Source: Flavivirga amylovorans (GTDB taxonomy: Bacteria > Bacteroidota > Bacteroidia > Flavobacteriales > Flavobacteriaceae). Taken from it: 64,000 nucleotides of DNA. The translations under genes were made by a program, and so were the position numbers. Shown here in pieces: positions 18,091 to 27,278 of this stretch (the stretch's first letter is position 1; each line of letters starts with the position of its first letter). Location: NCBI RefSeq assembly GCF_030540875.1, contig NZ_JAUOEM010000005.1, positions 186,001-250,000 on the forward strand, given 5' to 3'. Under the pieces are notes generated by a model. The model was not told where the DNA came from, did no database searches, and was given only the letters and a program-made list of their open reading frames with translations.

Positions 18091-19248
18091 TTATAGGTAT
18101 TTAGATAAACAAGTAATAAGAGGTTCAAAATCCTTAGATGTATTGAATAAGTGACAGGAAATTCTAATAAAATTTCCCCTGAATGACACATAGATATTTT
18201 CATTTGCTAAATCTTGCTGTAAAGCTTTAATATCTAGGTCGTTTGGTAATTCAATTCCGAATAAATGATGTGTTCTATAATTTGAATCTTCAATATGACA
18301 TCCTAATTTTTCTAATGTCTCTACAGCTTCAAAAGATATAGATTTGCAATAGTTTTGTATGGCTTTAGGCGTCCATTCTAAAATTTGTTTTAAGGCAGCA
18401 ATTTGCATTTTTACATAAATAAAATTTCCATTTTCACCTACGGAATAGCGATTTGCCAAAGGCTTATATTGAGATTCATAATTTGTTAAACCTGCAAAAT
18501 TCTCGCTATTAAGTCTATGCATCCAACTTTCTTCTAAGGGAGAGCCGTTATCAAAATAGTCTCCATAATATGCATAAGCACAACCATAAGGTCCGAAAAG
18601 CCATTTGTAACCAGCACAAATAAGGGCGTCTGGTTGAAACTCTTTAACAGAAAATGGTAACGCACCAACAGACTGAGAACCATCTATAATTAAAAGCGCA
18701 TTGTGATCTTTGGTTTTGTTTCTAATAGATTTTAAATCAAATAAAGTTCCATTAGACCAATGAATATTACCCATCGCTACGACTGCAGTTTTACTATTTA
18801 TAGCATTTAAAATGGCTTCATTCCATAATAATGCACGATTGGTTTTCGTCTTTGGAGTGCTAACCGTTTTTAACGAAGCATTATATGTCTCTGCTAATTT
18901 TTGCCATGAATAGACATTGCTTGGAAATTGTTCATCTATAATTAATATTTCATCTCCAGGGTTTAATTTTATATTATTTGCAACCGTTGCAATACCATAA
19001 GAAACCGAAGGAATTGTTGCTATACGGTTATAATCTTCTGCCTCTATAAGTTGTGCAAATAGTTTTTTAAGTTCAGAAACCGGATCAAAGTAATCTGAAT
19101 TTTTAATTGTATAAGGACGGTTTTTTTGTTTCAAGCCTTCTAGTCCTGCTTGATATACTGCTTTAAAAGAAGGCGATTGACTCGCTATATTAAGATACGT
19201 GGTTTCCTGAGGAATATCAAATAAATGCTTTTGATCTTGTAATAGCAT
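18091..19248 (-). CDS. Class V aminotransferase-fold PLP enzyme
   Basis: A 385-residue fold-type I PLP enzyme of the class V (SufS/kynureninase-like) group. The PLP lysine lies in CAGYKWLFGPYG, preceded by LLIIDGSQSVGALPF with the PLP-contacting Asp. No conserved cysteine follows where cysteine desulfurases need one, so an aminotransferase, lyase or epimerase role is more likely than desulfurase. It is the first gene of the minus-strand group with the Nudix and PrsW genes. Specific function is unknown. Confidence 0.82.
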   Translation of the reverse strand: MLLQDQKHLFDIPQETTYLNIASQSPSFKAVYQAGLEGLKQKNRPYTIKNSDYFDPVSELKKLFAQLIEAEDYNRIATIPSVSYGIATVANNIKLNPGDEILIIDEQFPSNVYSWQKLAETYNASLKTVSTPKTKTNRALLWNEAILNAINSKTAVVAMGNIHWSNGTLFDLKSIRNKTKDHNALLIIDGSQSVGALPFSVKEFQPDALICAGYKWLFGPYGCAYAYYGDYFDNGSPLEESWMHRLNSENFAGLTNYESQYKPLANRYSVGENGNFIYVKMQIAALKQILEWTPKAIQNYCKSISFEAVETLEKLGCHIEDSNYRTHHLFGIELPNDLDIKALQQDLANENIYVSFRGNFIRISCHLFNTSKDFEPLITCLSKYL

Positions 19249-19362
19249 AAAAGGCTTAATTATTTAATTGTTAAAGCTACAAAGTTTATTGAAAATTAAT
19301 AGAAAGAAATGTGTATTAAATTATTGTTTGCCTACTTAACAGATAACAAATAGCTTTAAAAG

Positions 19363-19391
19363 AAAAAAGTTACCCTAAAAAGGATAACTTT
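19363..19391 (-). terminator. Terminator after the M42 peptidase gene
   Basis: Read on the minus strand, AAAGTTA pairs with TAACTTT, with one mismatch and a CCT/AGG extension, followed by a run of T. It begins about 25 bp after the M42 peptidase stop and separates that gene from the aminotransferase group. Confidence 0.7.
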
Positions 19392-19416
19392 AATGTATTT
19401 ACAGATAAAATATTGT

Positions 19417-20505
19417 TTATTCAAAATAACTAAACGTTTCACCATCTTTTATATTAAGTAGTGTTTCGTATATTAATTTAATAACATTTTCTACATCATC
19501 TTTATGTACCATTTCTACAGTAGTATGCATATAACGGAGCGGTAATGAAATTAGTGCAGATGCTACACCGCCATTGCTGTAAGCAAAGGCATCTGTATCG
19601 GTTCCAGTAGCACGAGATAGGGCAGAACGTTGAAAAGGAATTTTTTTATCCTCTGCAGTTTCTGTAATTAAATCACGTAATTTTTGTTGTACAGCAGGTG
19701 CATAAGCTACAACAGGACCTTTACCAATTTCAAGATGACCTTCTTTTTTCTTTTCTATCATTGGAGTGGTCGTATCGTGAGTTACATCTGTAACTATAGC
19801 TACATTTGGTTTAATGGTATGCGAGATCATTTCTGCACCACGTAAACCAATTTCTTCTTGTACCGAATTTGTAATGTAAAGTCCAAAAGGAAGCTCTTTT
19901 TTATTTTCTTTTAGCAATCGGGCTACTTCAGCAATCATAAAACCTCCCACTCTATTATCTAAAGCACGACAAACTAGTTTATCATCATTTAAAATATGAA
20001 ACTCATCAGGGTAGGTGATAACGCAGCCTACATGAATTCCCATTTTTTCAACTTCTTCTTTATCTTTTGCTCCAACATCGATAGAAATATTATCTGGTTT
20101 TGGAGCTTCTTCTTTAGTTCTGTTGCGAGTGTGTATGGCTGGCCATCCAAAAACACCTTTAACAATGCCTTTTTTGGTATGCACGTTAACTATTTTACTC
20201 GGTGCAATTTGATGATCACTACCACCATTTCTAATAACATAGATTAATCCGTTATCTGATATGTAATTTACATACCATGAGATTTCATCGGCATGGCCTT
20301 CTATAACCACTTTATATTTTGCTTTAGGATTTATGACACCTACGGCTGTGCCATAAGTATCTGTTATAAATTCATCTATGTAAGGTTTTACGTAGTCCAT
20401 CCATAATTTTTGCCCATTCCATTCGTAACCTGTAGGTGCGGCATTATTTAAATACTTTTCTAAAAAGTCCATAGACTCCTTGTTAAGAATGCTCTTCTTC
20501 GTCAT
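19417..20505 (-). CDS. M42 family metallopeptidase (glutamyl aminopeptidase-like)
   Basis: A 362-residue dinuclear-zinc aminopeptidase. Features are VIEGHADEISW (first zinc histidine and Asp), CRALDNRVGGFM (bridging Asp), VQEEIGLRGAEM (catalytic Glu) and VTDVTHDTT (zinc Asp), all in M42/M28 order. Cytoplasmic M42 enzymes form large tetrahedral assemblies that trim peptides. No signal peptide is present. It is divergent from the DUF4294 gene and is followed by its own terminator. Confidence 0.9.
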   Translation of the reverse strand: MTKKSILNKESMDFLEKYLNNAAPTGYEWNGQKLWMDYVKPYIDEFITDTYGTAVGVINPKAKYKVVIEGHADEISWYVNYISDNGLIYVIRNGGSDHQIAPSKIVNVHTKKGIVKGVFGWPAIHTRNRTKEEAPKPDNISIDVGAKDKEEVEKMGIHVGCVITYPDEFHILNDDKLVCRALDNRVGGFMIAEVARLLKENKKELPFGLYITNSVQEEIGLRGAEMISHTIKPNVAIVTDVTHDTTTPMIEKKKEGHLEIGKGPVVAYAPAVQQKLRDLITETAEDKKIPFQRSALSRATGTDTDAFAYSNGGVASALISLPLRYMHTTVEMVHKDDVENVIKLIYETLLNIKDGETFSYFE

Positions 20506-20606
20506 TTATAAAAAATTTTGCACTAAAATAATAATATAAATAGAAAAAAAATGTTTTAAACCAGGTAAATTATTAAATTTGAAGTATTGAAGCTCCGGTA
20601 TTTTTG

Positions 20607-21284
20607 ATGAACTGTTTTAAATATATATTCTTAATGTTCCCTTTTTTGCTCTTCGCTCAAGGGAATGATATTGTACAGGATTCTGCTGCCGTAGAGTATC
20701 TTATTATTAAGGGTGATTCTGTTCCCAGATTATCTATCGATTTAAGAGAAGTAAGGCTTTTACATAAGCTTAGGTTTGATGATAAGAAAGAACGTATTAG
20801 ATATCTCATTCTTAGAAGAAAAACAATGAAAGTATATCCATATGCAAAAATGGCTGCTGAACGTTTAGATTCTATGAATAAACATTTAGCAACTCTTAAA
20901 AGGACTCGTGAAAAGAAACGGTACACTAAACGTATTCAAAAATATATAGAAGGCGAGTTTTCTGAAGAATTAAAAAAGCTGACTCGTACAGAGGGACAAA
21001 TACTCATTAAATTAATTCACAGACAGACTGGTACCACGGCATTTAATTTAATAAAAGAACTACGTAATGGTTGGCGTGCATTTTGGTATAACACGACTGC
21101 TAGTATGTTCGATCTTTCATTAAAACGGGAATTTGATCCTGTAAATGTAAAAGAAGACTATTTAATTGAAGATATTTTACTGCGGAACTTTCAAAATGGT
21201 CGATTAGAACGTCAAAAATCAGCTATTGACTTTGATTTTTATGATTTAACAGACAAATGGTTACCCGCAACAAGGGAACCATAA
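20607..21284 (+). CDS. DUF4294 domain-containing exported protein
   Basis: A 225-residue protein with a signal peptide (about 1-19, ending LLFAQG) and one DUF4294 domain covering nearly all the rest. The domain is rich in Arg/Lys and helical (VYPYAKMAAERLDSMNKHL, LIKLIHRQTGTTAFNLIKEL). Function is unknown, and the family is largely confined to Bacteroidota. The frame can be extended by one codon to a TTG at 20604, but ATG is preferred. A TATTTTTG promoter-like match at 20599-20606 abuts the start. Hemolysin III begins 3 bp after its stop. Confidence 0.82.
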   Translation: MNCFKYIFLMFPFLLFAQGNDIVQDSAAVEYLIIKGDSVPRLSIDLREVRLLHKLRFDDKKERIRYLILRRKTMKVYPYAKMAAERLDSMNKHLATLKRTREKKRYTKRIQKYIEGEFSEELKKLTRTEGQILIKLIHRQTGTTAFNLIKELRNGWRAFWYNTTASMFDLSLKREFDPVNVKEDYLIEDILLRNFQNGRLERQKSAIDFDFYDLTDKWLPATREP

Positions 21285-21287
21285 ACA

Positions 21288-21914
21288 ATGCGAGATCAAA
21301 CTCTTTTTGAAGAAAAACTAAATGCGACCACACACGCTATTGGTATATTCTTCGGAATTACAGCATTAATACTGCTTATTGTCTTTGATAATCAAAAAAA
21401 TAATTGGAGTCTCTTTAGTATTATCGTTTATGGTATCTCCATTATTGTATTATTTACGGCATCTACATTGTATCATGCTGTAAATAAAAAGAAACAAAAG
21501 TATTATTTTAGAATTATAGACCATGTTAGTATCTACTTACTTATAGCTGGTACTTATACGCCTGTTTTATTAATTGCATTGCATGATAGTTTAGGTTGGA
21601 CGCTCTTTTGGATTGTTTGGGGTATTGCAGCGTTTGGTATTGTTTTAAAGTTGTTTTTTACAGGACGCTTCGAGGTTTTTTCTACACTTCTTTATTTGGC
21701 AATGGGGTGGCTTATTGTCTTCGATTTCTCAAATTTATCCAATATTATTGGTGATGATGGTATCTTATTTCTATTTGGTGGTGGACTATTCTATACGGTA
21801 GGTATTGTTTTTTATGCAGTAGAAAAAATACCTTATAACCATGTTGTTTGGCACCTATTTGTTTTAGCAGGTGCCATTTTTCATTTTTTTATGATTTTCC
21901 TTTATGTGATTTAG
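21288..21914 (+). CDS. Hemolysin III family (PAQR-type) membrane protein
   Basis: A 208-residue seven-helix membrane protein. It shows the PAQR/HlyIII histidine pattern: EEKLNATTHAIGIFFG at the start, TASTLYHAVN, FRIIDHVSIYLLIAGTYTP and near the end HVVWHLFVLAGAIFHFF. These polar residues bind a metal in characterised PAQR proteins, suggesting hydrolase-like chemistry in the membrane. The hemolysin name is historical. It lies 3 bp after the DUF4294 gene, so the two form one transcript. Confidence 0.9.
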   Translation: MRDQTLFEEKLNATTHAIGIFFGITALILLIVFDNQKNNWSLFSIIVYGISIIVLFTASTLYHAVNKKKQKYYFRIIDHVSIYLLIAGTYTPVLLIALHDSLGWTLFWIVWGIAAFGIVLKLFFTGRFEVFSTLLYLAMGWLIVFDFSNLSNIIGDDGILFLFGGGLFYTVGIVFYAVEKIPYNHVVWHLFVLAGAIFHFFMIFLYVI

Positions 21915-21984
21915 CTAGAATAACTAGTTCGATTTATAGTAAATTGACAATCAACTCTTTAAGATGTTTAAAAGAAGGGATCTA

Positions 21985-22123
21985 GTCATTCCGAACGCTA
22001 TCGAAAACAAAATATATTTTGTTTGAAGATATCAAGCGGAGCTTTCGAGGAGGAATCGCATCATGATGAGATGTCTCGTCACTCATGCTTCGTTCTGTCG
22101 ACATGACAAATGACTGTATTTCA
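21985..22123 (+). repeat. Dispersed intergenic repeat, copy B
   Basis: A 139-bp element closely matching copy C at 61360-61498 in sequence and length. It contains the 20-bp AAACAAAATATATTTTGTTT palindrome and a second half with ATGAGATGTCTCGTCACTCA. Its ends carry GTCATT and AATGAC. It lies between the convergent hemolysin III and T9SS-domain genes. Confidence 0.92.
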
Positions 22124-22192
22124 GATAATTAATTTGGTTCTTTTGAGTGTTGTTTACGTTGACTGACGTTAGAATAAATAAGCGGACCTTAT

Positions 22193-22948
22193 CTATTTGC
22201 TTTTTATAATTTTGAAAGCACGTTTATTTTTATTTTGCTCCACATTTATAATATACATCCCTACAGATAGAGCATTGCCATGTATTGGCAGTTCATAAAT
22301 TTCAGTGTCTTCAACAATAGTTATACTACCGGAGCTTATAGGTCTTCCCAGCATATCATATAATGCATAATTTACGGGGCTAGTTTGATCAATAGATGAA
22401 ATTCTAAGGTTTATGCTATTAACAAAAGGATTAGGATACGCTAAGGCGTTAAATCCGTTTTCTTCAGCAATAAGATCGAAAGGATCCGTAATATTGACTT
22501 TCATTTCACTTAAAGAATAACAATCACCTCCAAAATTTGAAGTAGGCGTGATTAATACATATCGTGCTTTAGTATAATTAAAATCTGGACCTTCTTCTCC
22601 TTCGTAAGTAGATGAACCAGTTGCTTGTGTCATATTAAAAGCTCCTAAGTTTGTCCACGAAACACCATCTAATGAATAATCTAAATTGTAATCGTTAATA
22701 CCGTAATTAAGATTTTTTGGTTCGTTAGCATTCCAGAATTTAGATTCTCTTAGTTCGTATTCGTATCCAAAATCATACATAATCCAATGTGTTTGTCCAT
22801 ATGCTGAATTTGGGTTTGGTGATGTTTCACAAGATATCCAGCTATCGTACCAGCTTGTACTATGTCTGTCTGGATAGCATTGTGCACTTATTGCAGGAGA
22901 AATAAATATAAAAGTAATTAGTATGTGTGTGTATAGTTTTTTCATCAT
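22193..22948 (-). CDS. Secreted protein with discoidin-like domain and T9SS sorting domain
   Basis: A 251-residue protein. A signal peptide (about 1-22, ending ISAQ) is followed by a region resembling F5/8 type C (discoidin) domains (NYGINDYNLDYSLDGVSW, ARYVLITPTSNFGG). A C-terminal type IX secretion sorting domain spans about residues 170-251 (AYPNPFVNSINLRIS, YDMLGRPISSG, GMYIINVEQ). It should be exported by T9SS and anchored or released at the cell surface, with the discoidin part possibly binding sugar or protein. It overlaps the upstream DUF1501 gene by 4 bp (ATGA), which indicates translational coupling. Confidence 0.85.
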   Translation of the reverse strand: MMKKLYTHILITFIFISPAISAQCYPDRHSTSWYDSWISCETSPNPNSAYGQTHWIMYDFGYEYELRESKFWNANEPKNLNYGINDYNLDYSLDGVSWTNLGAFNMTQATGSSTYEGEEGPDFNYTKARYVLITPTSNFGGDCYSLSEMKVNITDPFDLIAEENGFNALAYPNPFVNSINLRISSIDQTSPVNYALYDMLGRPISSGSITIVEDTEIYELPIHGNALSVGMYIINVEQNKNKRAFKIIKSK

Positions 22949-24366
22949 ATCATATTCATAAAGCCAATTGGAGGCGTACCAGAGTTAGTATCGTAAAAAT
23001 TAGATAAGTTTGGGAAAATGGTTGTAAGATCTGAAGCAGGAACTCCAAACCATAAAGCGAGCTCCGCCATATAAAGATCGGCTGGAGTTGATGGTATTAA
23101 AACACCTTTTTTTCTAAGATCAACATCACTGCCTAATGCTAAAACAGGATAATCGCCATATATTTCTTTTCCTTGTACAGCGCCACCCATCATAAAAGCA
23201 TTGCCTCCCCAAGCATGATCTGTACCGTTTCCATTTGATGTAAGGGTGCGTCCAAAATCTGATATACTAAATAATGTTACGCAGTCGGTTGTGTTTAATT
23301 CAGCCATAACACTATTAAAATATTGTAAAGCTGCATCGACTTCTGCTAATCTATTTGCTTGATTTACAAGTAATTCATCATGATGATCCCAACCACCAGC
23401 ATCAACAAAAAATGTTTGTCTGGAAAAGCCTAAAGTATCTCTGCTTGCAATGGTTTTTGCTACCATTCTTAATTTTTCAGCCAGACGGTTTTCTTCAGGC
23501 ATTATGGTGCTAAATTCAGGAATGCCATCTACAGCTTCTTGAAATTGTAGACCAGAATCATTCGAAGTTTTTATCGTGTTTTTATAAGTGTTTTTAAAAA
23601 TATCTTGATAATCTCGATCTAACATAGAATTTATAGCCTGCGTTCTAAGACGATCATAAATATTGTCTCGTCCATAACGATCAATTCCTATACTACCACT
23701 AGTTCTTATGGCATATGGTATTATTTGATTGCCTCTTTGAAACGTATTACTTCCTCCTAATGAGACATTCATGGATATATTTTCATTGGAGTTCATGGAT
23801 TGCACTAAATCTGCAATTCGACCACCCCAACCAATGTTAGTTCTTTCGTGTGGTCTTCCCGTTTGCCATTGTTGTGTCTGGTCTGAATGAGAAAATAAGC
23901 CTAAAGGGGTTTTAACAACTTTATTTTGAATATCTAATTTTGTTGAAGGTTCTATTAAAGTCCCAACATTAGAGAGAAATGCCAAATTATTACTCTCGAA
24001 TAGTTGTTGCATATTTGGTATGGAAGGGTGGAGACCAAATGATCTACCATCTGATGTATTTGGGTTGATTGGTAAGATTTGATTTTGTGGGATGGCTAAG
24101 TTTGATCGGGTAGTGGCGTATTCACTATACTCATTATTTCCTCTTGGGATTAACATGTTAAAAGAATCGTTACCACCACCTAAGTTTAAGCATACTAAAG
24201 CTTTATAATCGCCACCTATAGAAATAGTAGACGAATTATTCATAGCTGTAGCAGCCATGGCTTTTAAATTTATTAATGATGAAAAAATGGTTGTGTAACC
24301 CAGTGCAGCACATGACTGCCCTAAAAATTTCCGTCTCGATATATTATTGTGTTTGTGTTTTGTCAT
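22945..24366 (-). CDS. DUF1501 domain-containing protein (Tat-type signal)
   Basis: A 473-residue DUF1501 protein. The N-terminus has a twin-arginine-like signal (ISRRKFLGQSCAALG), so it is probably folded before export. The domain begins KALVCLNLGGGNDSFNMLIP and contains DFGRTLTSNGNGTDHAWGG, reminiscent of the alkaline phosphatase/sulfatase metal-binding superfamily to which DUF1501 is usually related. Enzymatic activity is unproven. It lies between DUF1800 (5 bp upstream) and the T9SS protein (4-bp overlap) in a tight three-gene operon. Confidence 0.88.
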   Translation of the reverse strand: MTKHKHNNISRRKFLGQSCAALGYTTIFSSLINLKAMAATAMNNSSTISIGGDYKALVCLNLGGGNDSFNMLIPRGNNEYSEYATTRSNLAIPQNQILPINPNTSDGRSFGLHPSIPNMQQLFESNNLAFLSNVGTLIEPSTKLDIQNKVVKTPLGLFSHSDQTQQWQTGRPHERTNIGWGGRIADLVQSMNSNENISMNVSLGGSNTFQRGNQIIPYAIRTSGSIGIDRYGRDNIYDRLRTQAINSMLDRDYQDIFKNTYKNTIKTSNDSGLQFQEAVDGIPEFSTIMPEENRLAEKLRMVAKTIASRDTLGFSRQTFFVDAGGWDHHDELLVNQANRLAEVDAALQYFNSVMAELNTTDCVTLFSISDFGRTLTSNGNGTDHAWGGNAFMMGGAVQGKEIYGDYPVLALGSDVDLRKKGVLIPSTPADLYMAELALWFGVPASDLTTIFPNLSNFYDTNSGTPPIGFMNMI

Positions 24367-24371
24367 TTTCG

Positions 24372-26177
24372 TTATTTTAATATAACATAATCTGGGCTTG
24401 TTAAAATTAAAAACAGTCCCATTCTTACTCGTAGATACATATAATCGATGTTTTCATTTCCTCCTTGTAAAGGTTCTATAGCATCTACTATTATGCGTTT
24501 TGTATCATCAGAAAGCTGCCCACGAGTAAATAGTTTATCTAACATATTTACAAGTACCTCACCATCTTGCGCATAATACTTTAATTTTTCAAAATCTAAA
24601 GGCGTGTCTTCAAGTCCTAATTTACGGGTATATAGCATTGAAAAATGCCTTGTATTAGTCCAAGCATTTACTTGGTTTAAATAAGCTAAACTTGAAGCAG
24701 AAGTATGTATTTCGAATTCTGGACCTTTCAAATTTGCATTTGCAAATTCAGAACTAGGAACATACTCTGGTAAATAAAAATTAAAAACACTTGGAGAACC
24801 TAAAGGCAATTGGCCAGTGGCTTTAAAAAAAGCAGTTCCTAAATTCCAGTTTAACCCACTTTTATTATCTAAATCTAATTGCCTAGTTGCATTGAAATAT
24901 CTAATCATAGGTGAGATTAACTTACCGCTGTTAGGATCGTTCACCCAACTACAGCTCCTTGCTTCTTCATCTAATAAGATGGCTTTAATGACAGCTTTCA
25001 TATCGCCTCGAACACCTTTGTGATTTTCAAATACACCACTAATTCTTGATATATAAGCTGGTGAAGGGTTCGATTTTACTAATTGCTGTATTAAACGTAA
25101 AGCAATAAAAGGAGGAGTGTTTTTATGATTAAATAAATTGTCTACTGCATCTTCAATGTCTTTCATCCCAGATTGTCCGCTAGGAACAACGTTTCCATTT
25201 AATAATCTTTTTTCTCCAGGTTCATGCCAGTTTTCATACATAATCATGGGGATATTTTTTCTGGCTAAGTGAAAACCAACTCCAAAATCAGGAACGACAT
25301 CATATTCGTTTTCTTCAACCTCAGAAGTTCCTAATCCTGTAAATATTTTGGCAAATTCTTTTATGTCTTCATTGTCATAAGTTGGAATTATATCACCGTT
25401 TATATCTAGCTCATAACTGCCGTCTGGATTAAGTTCATATAACCCAATAGTGAATAATTGCATAATTTCTCTTGCAAAATTCTCATCAGGATGAATGTTT
25501 TCATCAGGATCACTTTTCGGGTTATTGTAATGACTTAAGTAACCACCCATCATTGGATGTAACGTTACCTCTAATAATAGGTCTCTAAAATTCCCAAAGG
25601 CGTTATCTTTTAAAACATCATAATAATCACCTAGACCTACACCATAGTCGTTTAGGTTTGAATCCCATGAGATTACAAGTATTTCACTTAATGCTAAAGC
25701 TATTCTTTGTCTTAATAAATCTTCATTTCCGATATTAGATTGCCACCATGCGTAATTAAAATGATTATTATCTGGACCATTGTAATCTTTATGGTTACCT
25801 CCATTAGCAATAAAAATAACAAGTGCCTGATTATAGATATCATCAGTCATTTGTCCCATTGATGGACTATTCATGTCAAACTGAGAATCAATCCAATCTT
25901 CAAATGGTTTTTTTGCAACAGATTTAATATAATCTAAATCAGTTCCGAAAGTAGCTTGAGCTAAAAATCGGGATGTTTCTAATAGGCGAGCATCTAAACC
26001 TTTACCGTTAACGGTGTTAGAACCACTGGCAGTTTCTCTCCAATTTGTACGACTTTGTTCACTGCTGGAACTTACGCTTATACCATTACTATGTCCTGCG
26101 CCCAAATAATCTGAATAATTTTGAGAAAAAAAGCAACTAGGGAAACATAGAAAAAAGAAAAGTAAGTGTTTTTTCAT
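24372..26177 (-). CDS. DUF1800 domain-containing exported protein
   Basis: A 601-residue protein with a signal peptide (about 1-18) followed by a DUF1800 domain over most of its length. Recognisable parts are ARLLETSRFLAQATFG near the start, HPMMGGYLSHYNNPKSD with HPDENFAREIMQLFTIGLYE, the NIPMIMYENWHEPGEKRLL segment and FNFYLPEYVPSSEF. DUF1800 is almost always encoded next to DUF1501 in Bacteroidota and other phyla, and the pair has no established function. It is the first gene of the operon. Two 12-bp direct repeats lie just upstream. Confidence 0.88.
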   Translation of the reverse strand: MKKHLLFFFLCFPSCFFSQNYSDYLGAGHSNGISVSSSSEQSRTNWRETASGSNTVNGKGLDARLLETSRFLAQATFGTDLDYIKSVAKKPFEDWIDSQFDMNSPSMGQMTDDIYNQALVIFIANGGNHKDYNGPDNNHFNYAWWQSNIGNEDLLRQRIALALSEILVISWDSNLNDYGVGLGDYYDVLKDNAFGNFRDLLLEVTLHPMMGGYLSHYNNPKSDPDENIHPDENFAREIMQLFTIGLYELNPDGSYELDINGDIIPTYDNEDIKEFAKIFTGLGTSEVEENEYDVVPDFGVGFHLARKNIPMIMYENWHEPGEKRLLNGNVVPSGQSGMKDIEDAVDNLFNHKNTPPFIALRLIQQLVKSNPSPAYISRISGVFENHKGVRGDMKAVIKAILLDEEARSCSWVNDPNSGKLISPMIRYFNATRQLDLDNKSGLNWNLGTAFFKATGQLPLGSPSVFNFYLPEYVPSSEFANANLKGPEFEIHTSASSLAYLNQVNAWTNTRHFSMLYTRKLGLEDTPLDFEKLKYYAQDGEVLVNMLDKLFTRGQLSDDTKRIIVDAIEPLQGGNENIDYMYLRVRMGLFLILTSPDYVILK

Positions 26178-26207
26178 ATTCGGATTTTGTCTTTATACTT
26201 TTCAAAT

Positions 26208-26272
26208 TACGTTGTTTTTTTTAAGTTGGACTTTCAAAACGGCGATTTGAGCAGTTAAAATACGTTGTTTTT
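26208..26272 (-). promoter_or_regulatory. Paired 12-bp direct repeats upstream of the DUF1800 operon
   Basis: The same 12 bases, TACGTTGTTTTT on the plus strand, occur at 26208-26219 and 26261-26272. They are exactly 53 bp apart, about five helical turns, in the region immediately upstream of the DUF1800 start at 26177. They could be binding sites for a regulator on one face of the helix. No canonical -7 element is clear here. Confidence 0.4.
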
Positions 26273-26357
26273 CGACGAACGGTACTTTTAAGAGGTATTT
26301 ATATGCTGTTAACTCCGCTTTTATTGTTTAATTTGAATTGTTAATTCAAAGTTTTAT

Positions 26358-26849
26358 ATGATAGAGATTATTGTTGCAGATACAACAAATAGTTACTTGC
26401 AAATCGCAAAACTAGCAGATGTTATTTGGAGAGAACATTATATTCCTATAGTTGGAAAACCACAGATAGATTATATGTTAGAAAAATACCAATCTGCAAT
26501 TGCTATTGAAGGGCAAGTAGAAAATGGGTTTGAGTATTTTTTAATGACTTATGATGAAATACCAGTTGGTTATATTTCGATAAAGAAAGAAGATGAATCA
26601 TTATTTTTAAGTAAGATATATGTTTTAAATACTTATAGAGGAAAGAAAATTGGAAAAACGGCGATGTTGTTTGTTGAAGAAAAAACAAAAAGTTACCAAT
26701 TAAAAAATATAAGACTCACAGTAAATATAAATAATACAAATGCTATAAAAGCTTATGAGTGGTTGGGGTTTATTAATGTAGGCCCTTTAGTTACAGATAT
26801 AGGAAATGGCTTTGTGATGGATGATTACCAAATGGTAAAAAAGATATAA
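26358..26849 (+). CDS. GNAT family N-acetyltransferase
   Basis: A 163-residue acetyltransferase. The central strand PVGYISIKKEDESLFLSKIYV leads into the acyl-CoA loop TYRGKKIGKTAM, and the C-terminal part has LTVNINNTNAIKAYEWLGF, a standard GNAT motif A/B arrangement. The acceptor is unknown. It is divergent from the DUF1800 operon. Its stop is immediately adjacent to, without overlapping, the end of the convergent DUF4268 gene. Confidence 0.87.
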   Translation: MIEIIVADTTNSYLQIAKLADVIWREHYIPIVGKPQIDYMLEKYQSAIAIEGQVENGFEYFLMTYDEIPVGYISIKKEDESLFLSKIYVLNTYRGKKIGKTAMLFVEEKTKSYQLKNIRLTVNINNTNAIKAYEWLGFINVGPLVTDIGNGFVMDDYQMVKKI

Positions 26850-27278
26850 TTAGCCTTCAATCACATCTTTATATGCTTCAAAAAAAGCTTCGAATAAACG
26901 CATCTCTTTATTGAAGAATTCCATGACATATCGCCATGAATTTTTATTATGAATAGATACTTTTTGCTCTAAAGGCACATAAATTCTGGAAATTTCCTTT
27001 TCGTTATCTAAAAAATATTCTTCATCAAAAACGGCATTGGGTAAAAAATCATCTAAAAGAATGGCTTTTAAAGTTAGAAGTTTTTCCCAGTATTTTATTC
27101 TATTTTCAAGATCGCCCTCTAAGTCTAGGGTCACTAAAGCCTTTTTGTTGTCAAAATGAAACTTAAAACTTAAACCTTTTAGTTTTGTATTGTATAAAAT
27201 CCATTTTCGCGGAAACGATTTTCCAAAGCTAGTCCAAAACTCTTGTCGTAATTGTCGTGATTCTTCTTTGCTAAACAT
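26850..27278 (-). CDS. DUF4268 domain-containing protein
   Basis: A 142-residue soluble protein matching the short stand-alone DUF4268 family: FWTSFGKSFPRKWILYNTKLKGLSFKF, then NRIKYWEKLLTLK and a C-terminal FFNKEMRLFEAFFEAYKDVI. In larger proteins DUF4268 is associated with nuclease-like modules. The short form in flavobacteria has no known role. The start codon shares one base with the stop of the ZIP transporter gene (TAATG), so translation is probably coupled. Confidence 0.75.
   Translation of the reverse strand: MFSKEESRQLRQEFWTSFGKSFPRKWILYNTKLKGLSFKFHFDNKKALVTLDLEGDLENRIKYWEKLLTLKAILLDDFLPNAVFDEEYFLDNEKEISRIYVPLEQKVSIHNKNSWRYVMEFFNKEMRLFEAFFEAYKDVIEG

Noticed and set aside
20599-20606. 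TATTTTTG promoter-like match directly before the DUF4294 gene
   Set aside because: Transcription from it would start after the ATG and would need a leaderless or downstream start that removes the signal peptide; probably coincidental.
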